From: Candidatus Poribacteria bacterium
GTDB lineage: Bacteria > Poribacteria > WGA-4E > PCPOR2b
Direction: 5' to 3'
NCBI GenBank assembly: GCA_027296925.1
Contig: JAPUIP010000205.1
Location: forward strand, 1 to 7,259
Length of the DNA stretch: 7,259 bases
In this document: piece after piece, positions 5,706 through 7,259 of the stretch
Layout: each line of letters starts with the position of its first letter
Position numbering within the stretch: position 1 is the stretch's first letter
Notes under the pieces: generated by a model
The model's database searches: none
The model's input: the letters and a program-made list of their open reading frames with translations, nothing else
Told to the model about the DNA's origin: nothing
Program-made: the position numbers and the translations under genes

Positions 5706-7259
5706 TTAACGAGGAGCAACCCACGCACCAAAAAGGTAAACCCCGATTGCCAGAAAGATCACAACGTTAAAGCCAAATGCAATCGCAAGGCAGGTTGCCA
5801 GAATCACGCTCACCACCGAAGCATAGCCGTTGATTCCCCACGCCCAGGCGATCAGGTTGGGGTTGTCTCGTCGCAGCAAACCAATCCCCAATGGAAATGG
5901 CATGCCCATGAAAAATGCCAGCGGCGCAATCAACCCAATTGAAACGATAATCTTGAGTGCGTCTGAACGTGCGAGAAAAAGATGAAAAATCGGGGGCAGT
6001 AGTTGGAGATACAGGAAGGCAATCAGCGACAACATCCCGATTACAATGGCGATCGGTTTTCGTCGTCGCGGAAGTAACCGCATCCGCTCGATGGCAGCCC
6101 TTAGTTTGGTGGAGAACAGACTACCAAGTCCGGCAAAAGCAAGGAAGGCGCAAAGCACAACCGCAACGGCATAAGTGGGATTGCTGAGCAGTAGGAGAAA
6201 TTTCTGAATAAACGTCATCTCAATAAACATAAACCCAATGCCTAAACTGAGGAAATAGCCGAAGACTCGCCAACGCCCAAAAGGCATACTTTTAAACGTC
6301 GCGGGGGAAGCTGCCTCACACTCAGAGGGCGCTCCGTGACGTGTCAAGAAAAAGAGCGGCACGAGAATCAAGATCAGTCCAGTCAAAACCGCTTGGATCA
6401 ACGTTGCGATGAGGAGCAAGTACCCCCACTCGATGAACGGGATGGCGCTTCTACCGATGGTCTGAATCATCTGAATCAGGGAATCAAATCGCAGAAACTG
6501 AAAAAAATAGGGGCGATTGTCGGTCGGCGGACGAATATCAAAGGGATAATCTCGATAAAATTGCTGTCGATCCGCGGACAAGATCACTTTTGCAGCGCGG
6601 AAGTAAATGGGTTCGGACAGTTGATTATAACGGTTCGCTTCCGATTCTGTCATGTCGGGATAGTATGCAATGTCGAAAGAACGCTCGCGGCAGAAGCGCT
6701 GAATCATCGCCCGGTCATGCCGGTCGAATCGTCCATTCTTAATCAGCAGTACGCCGGTCCGCCAACCCCGGATGAGTGCCAATTGTTCGGCAGGAGCCGC
6801 GCCATCAATCGGCTCCAAAGCCTCGACGACGGTGGCAAACAGTCGAATCATATCGCGTGGTGGCGTTTTCAACCATCGTGTGATGGACACTATGCCGTTA
6901 GGCTTCAGGTGTTGAAAGATCTCGGAAATCGCTTCAACCGTATAGAGGTAACTCTCGCTCAGAGCGTGTGTTCCCGCTGCCGACGCGCTAACGGAATCAA
7001 GCAGCGCAATCTGGATGAGATCATACTTCTTCGCTGTCGATCTGACAAATCCGCGTGCTTCTGAAATGTGCACCTGGATTGGGTAGGTCGAGTCTGGTGC
7101 ATAAATGTGCCCGGCGAAATCTCCGTGTTCCCGCTCCACCAAGTCGACCACCTGTGGATTCAACTCAACGGCATCAACCGAAGCTGCGTTATGGTACAGC
7201 GCGTTGAGGATATCCCCACCGCCCCCCGCCCCCAGCACCAGCACACGCGGCTGTTCGAG
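5706..7259 (-). CDS. Spermidine-synthase-like SAM-binding domain fused to a membrane domain (N-terminus cut by window edge)
   Basis: 517 residues are visible; the frame is open to the right edge, and the GTG at 7244 is an internal valine, so the true start lies outside. The first part is a Rossmann domain with VLVLGAGGGGDIL (6-18), VDAVELNPQVVDLV (28-41), LLDSVSASAAGTHALSESYL (86-105) and LKPNGIVSITRW (118-129). A further family motif, PPTDNRPYFFQFL, is at 244-256. Then come about six or seven hydrophobic segments, roughly 279-305, 331-350, 360-383, 400-420, 435-455 and 470-512, with GMPFPLGIGLL and WAWGINGYASVVSVILA near the end. This architecture is found in membrane proteins annotated as spermidine-synthase-like; related proteins also carry N-terminal membrane segments. 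The DxxD signature of true aminopropyltransferases reads DSVSA here, so polyamine synthesis is doubtful. I infer a SAM-binding inner-membrane protein of unknown substrate, located directly upstream of pcm. Confidence 0.82.
   Translation of the reverse strand, partial: LEQPRVLVLGAGGGGDILNALYHNAASVDAVELNPQVVDLVEREHGDFAGHIYAPDSTYPIQVHISEARGFVRSTAKKYDLIQIALLDSVSASAAGTHALSESYLYTVEAISEIFQHLKPNGIVSITRWLKTPPRDMIRLFATVVEALEPIDGAAPAEQLALIRGWRTGVLLIKNGRFDRHDRAMIQRFCRERSFDIAYYPDMTESEANRYNQLSEPIYFRAAKVILSADRQQFYRDYPFDIRPPTDNRPYFFQFLRFDSLIQMIQTIGRSAIPFIEWGYLLLIATLIQAVLTGLILILVPLFFLTRHGAPSECEAASPATFKSMPFGRWRVFGYFLSLGIGFMFIEMTFIQKFLLLLSNPTYAVAVVLCAFLAFAGLGSLFSTKLRAAIERMRLLPRRRKPIAIVIGMLSLIAFLYLQLLPPIFHLFLARSDALKIIVSIGLIAPLAFFMGMPFPLGIGLLRRDNPNLIAWAWGINGYASVVSVILATCLAIAFGFNVVIFLAIGVYLFGAWVAPR

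Noticed and set aside
6336..7064. 242-codon plus-strand open frame
   Set aside because: It is fully antisense to the spermidine-synthase-like gene, with no motif and no plausible ribosome site.
1..7259. CRISPR array, tRNA, rRNA, transposase or attachment sites
   Set aside because: No spaced repeats, cloverleaf sequence, transposase motifs or flanking inverted repeats were found on reading through both strands by eye.

Overview
The window reads as ordinary chromosome of a Gram-negative, medium-GC bacterium. The Gram-negative call rests on an ADP-heptose synthesis enzyme (RfaE2) and a protein-repair methyltransferase with an export signal. A PhyH-type dioxygenase of the 'WHQDYGYWY' kind beside such genes recalls environmental lineages rich in PhyH genes, such as Poribacteria or related candidate phyla. 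That placement is inference from gene content and no taxonomic marker is present.

Layout, left to right. (1) 1-371, minus: a Mut7-C RNase-domain protein whose C-terminus runs off the left edge, with a good sigma70-type promoter at 444-472. (2) 372-774: a divergent intergenic region holding a weaker plus-strand promoter candidate and, at 620-748, what looks like the 3' remnant of a lost gene. (3) 775-1520, plus: a PhyH dioxygenase gene broken by one missing base near 969. It is followed 18 bases later by rfaE2 (1539-2033). (4) 2105-2833 and 2860-4647, minus: an AAC(3)-family N-acetyltransferase downstream of pepF (M3 oligoendopeptidase), about 25 bases apart and probably one transcript; they converge on rfaE2. 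(5) 4648-4817: an intergenic region with two competing hairpins in the pepF leader and a short coding-like scrap. (6) 4818-5549, minus: exported PIMT (pcm), with an extended -10 promoter at 5670-5678. (7) 5706-7259, minus: a spermidine-synthase-like/membrane fusion protein whose N-terminus lies beyond the right edge.

How the genes relate: there is no single pathway. phyH-rfaE2 and pepF-AAC(3) are two-gene transcription units by spacing. pcm may be read both from its own promoter and by read-through from the membrane gene. I find no CRISPR array, rRNA, tRNA, transposase or complete mobile element. No convincing new multi-gene system is visible. The most notable signals are gene decay around phyH (a one-base frameshift plus an upstream gene stump), a possible second gene scrap before pepF, a catalytically atypical spermidine-synthase-like membrane protein, and possible leader structures upstream of pepF.
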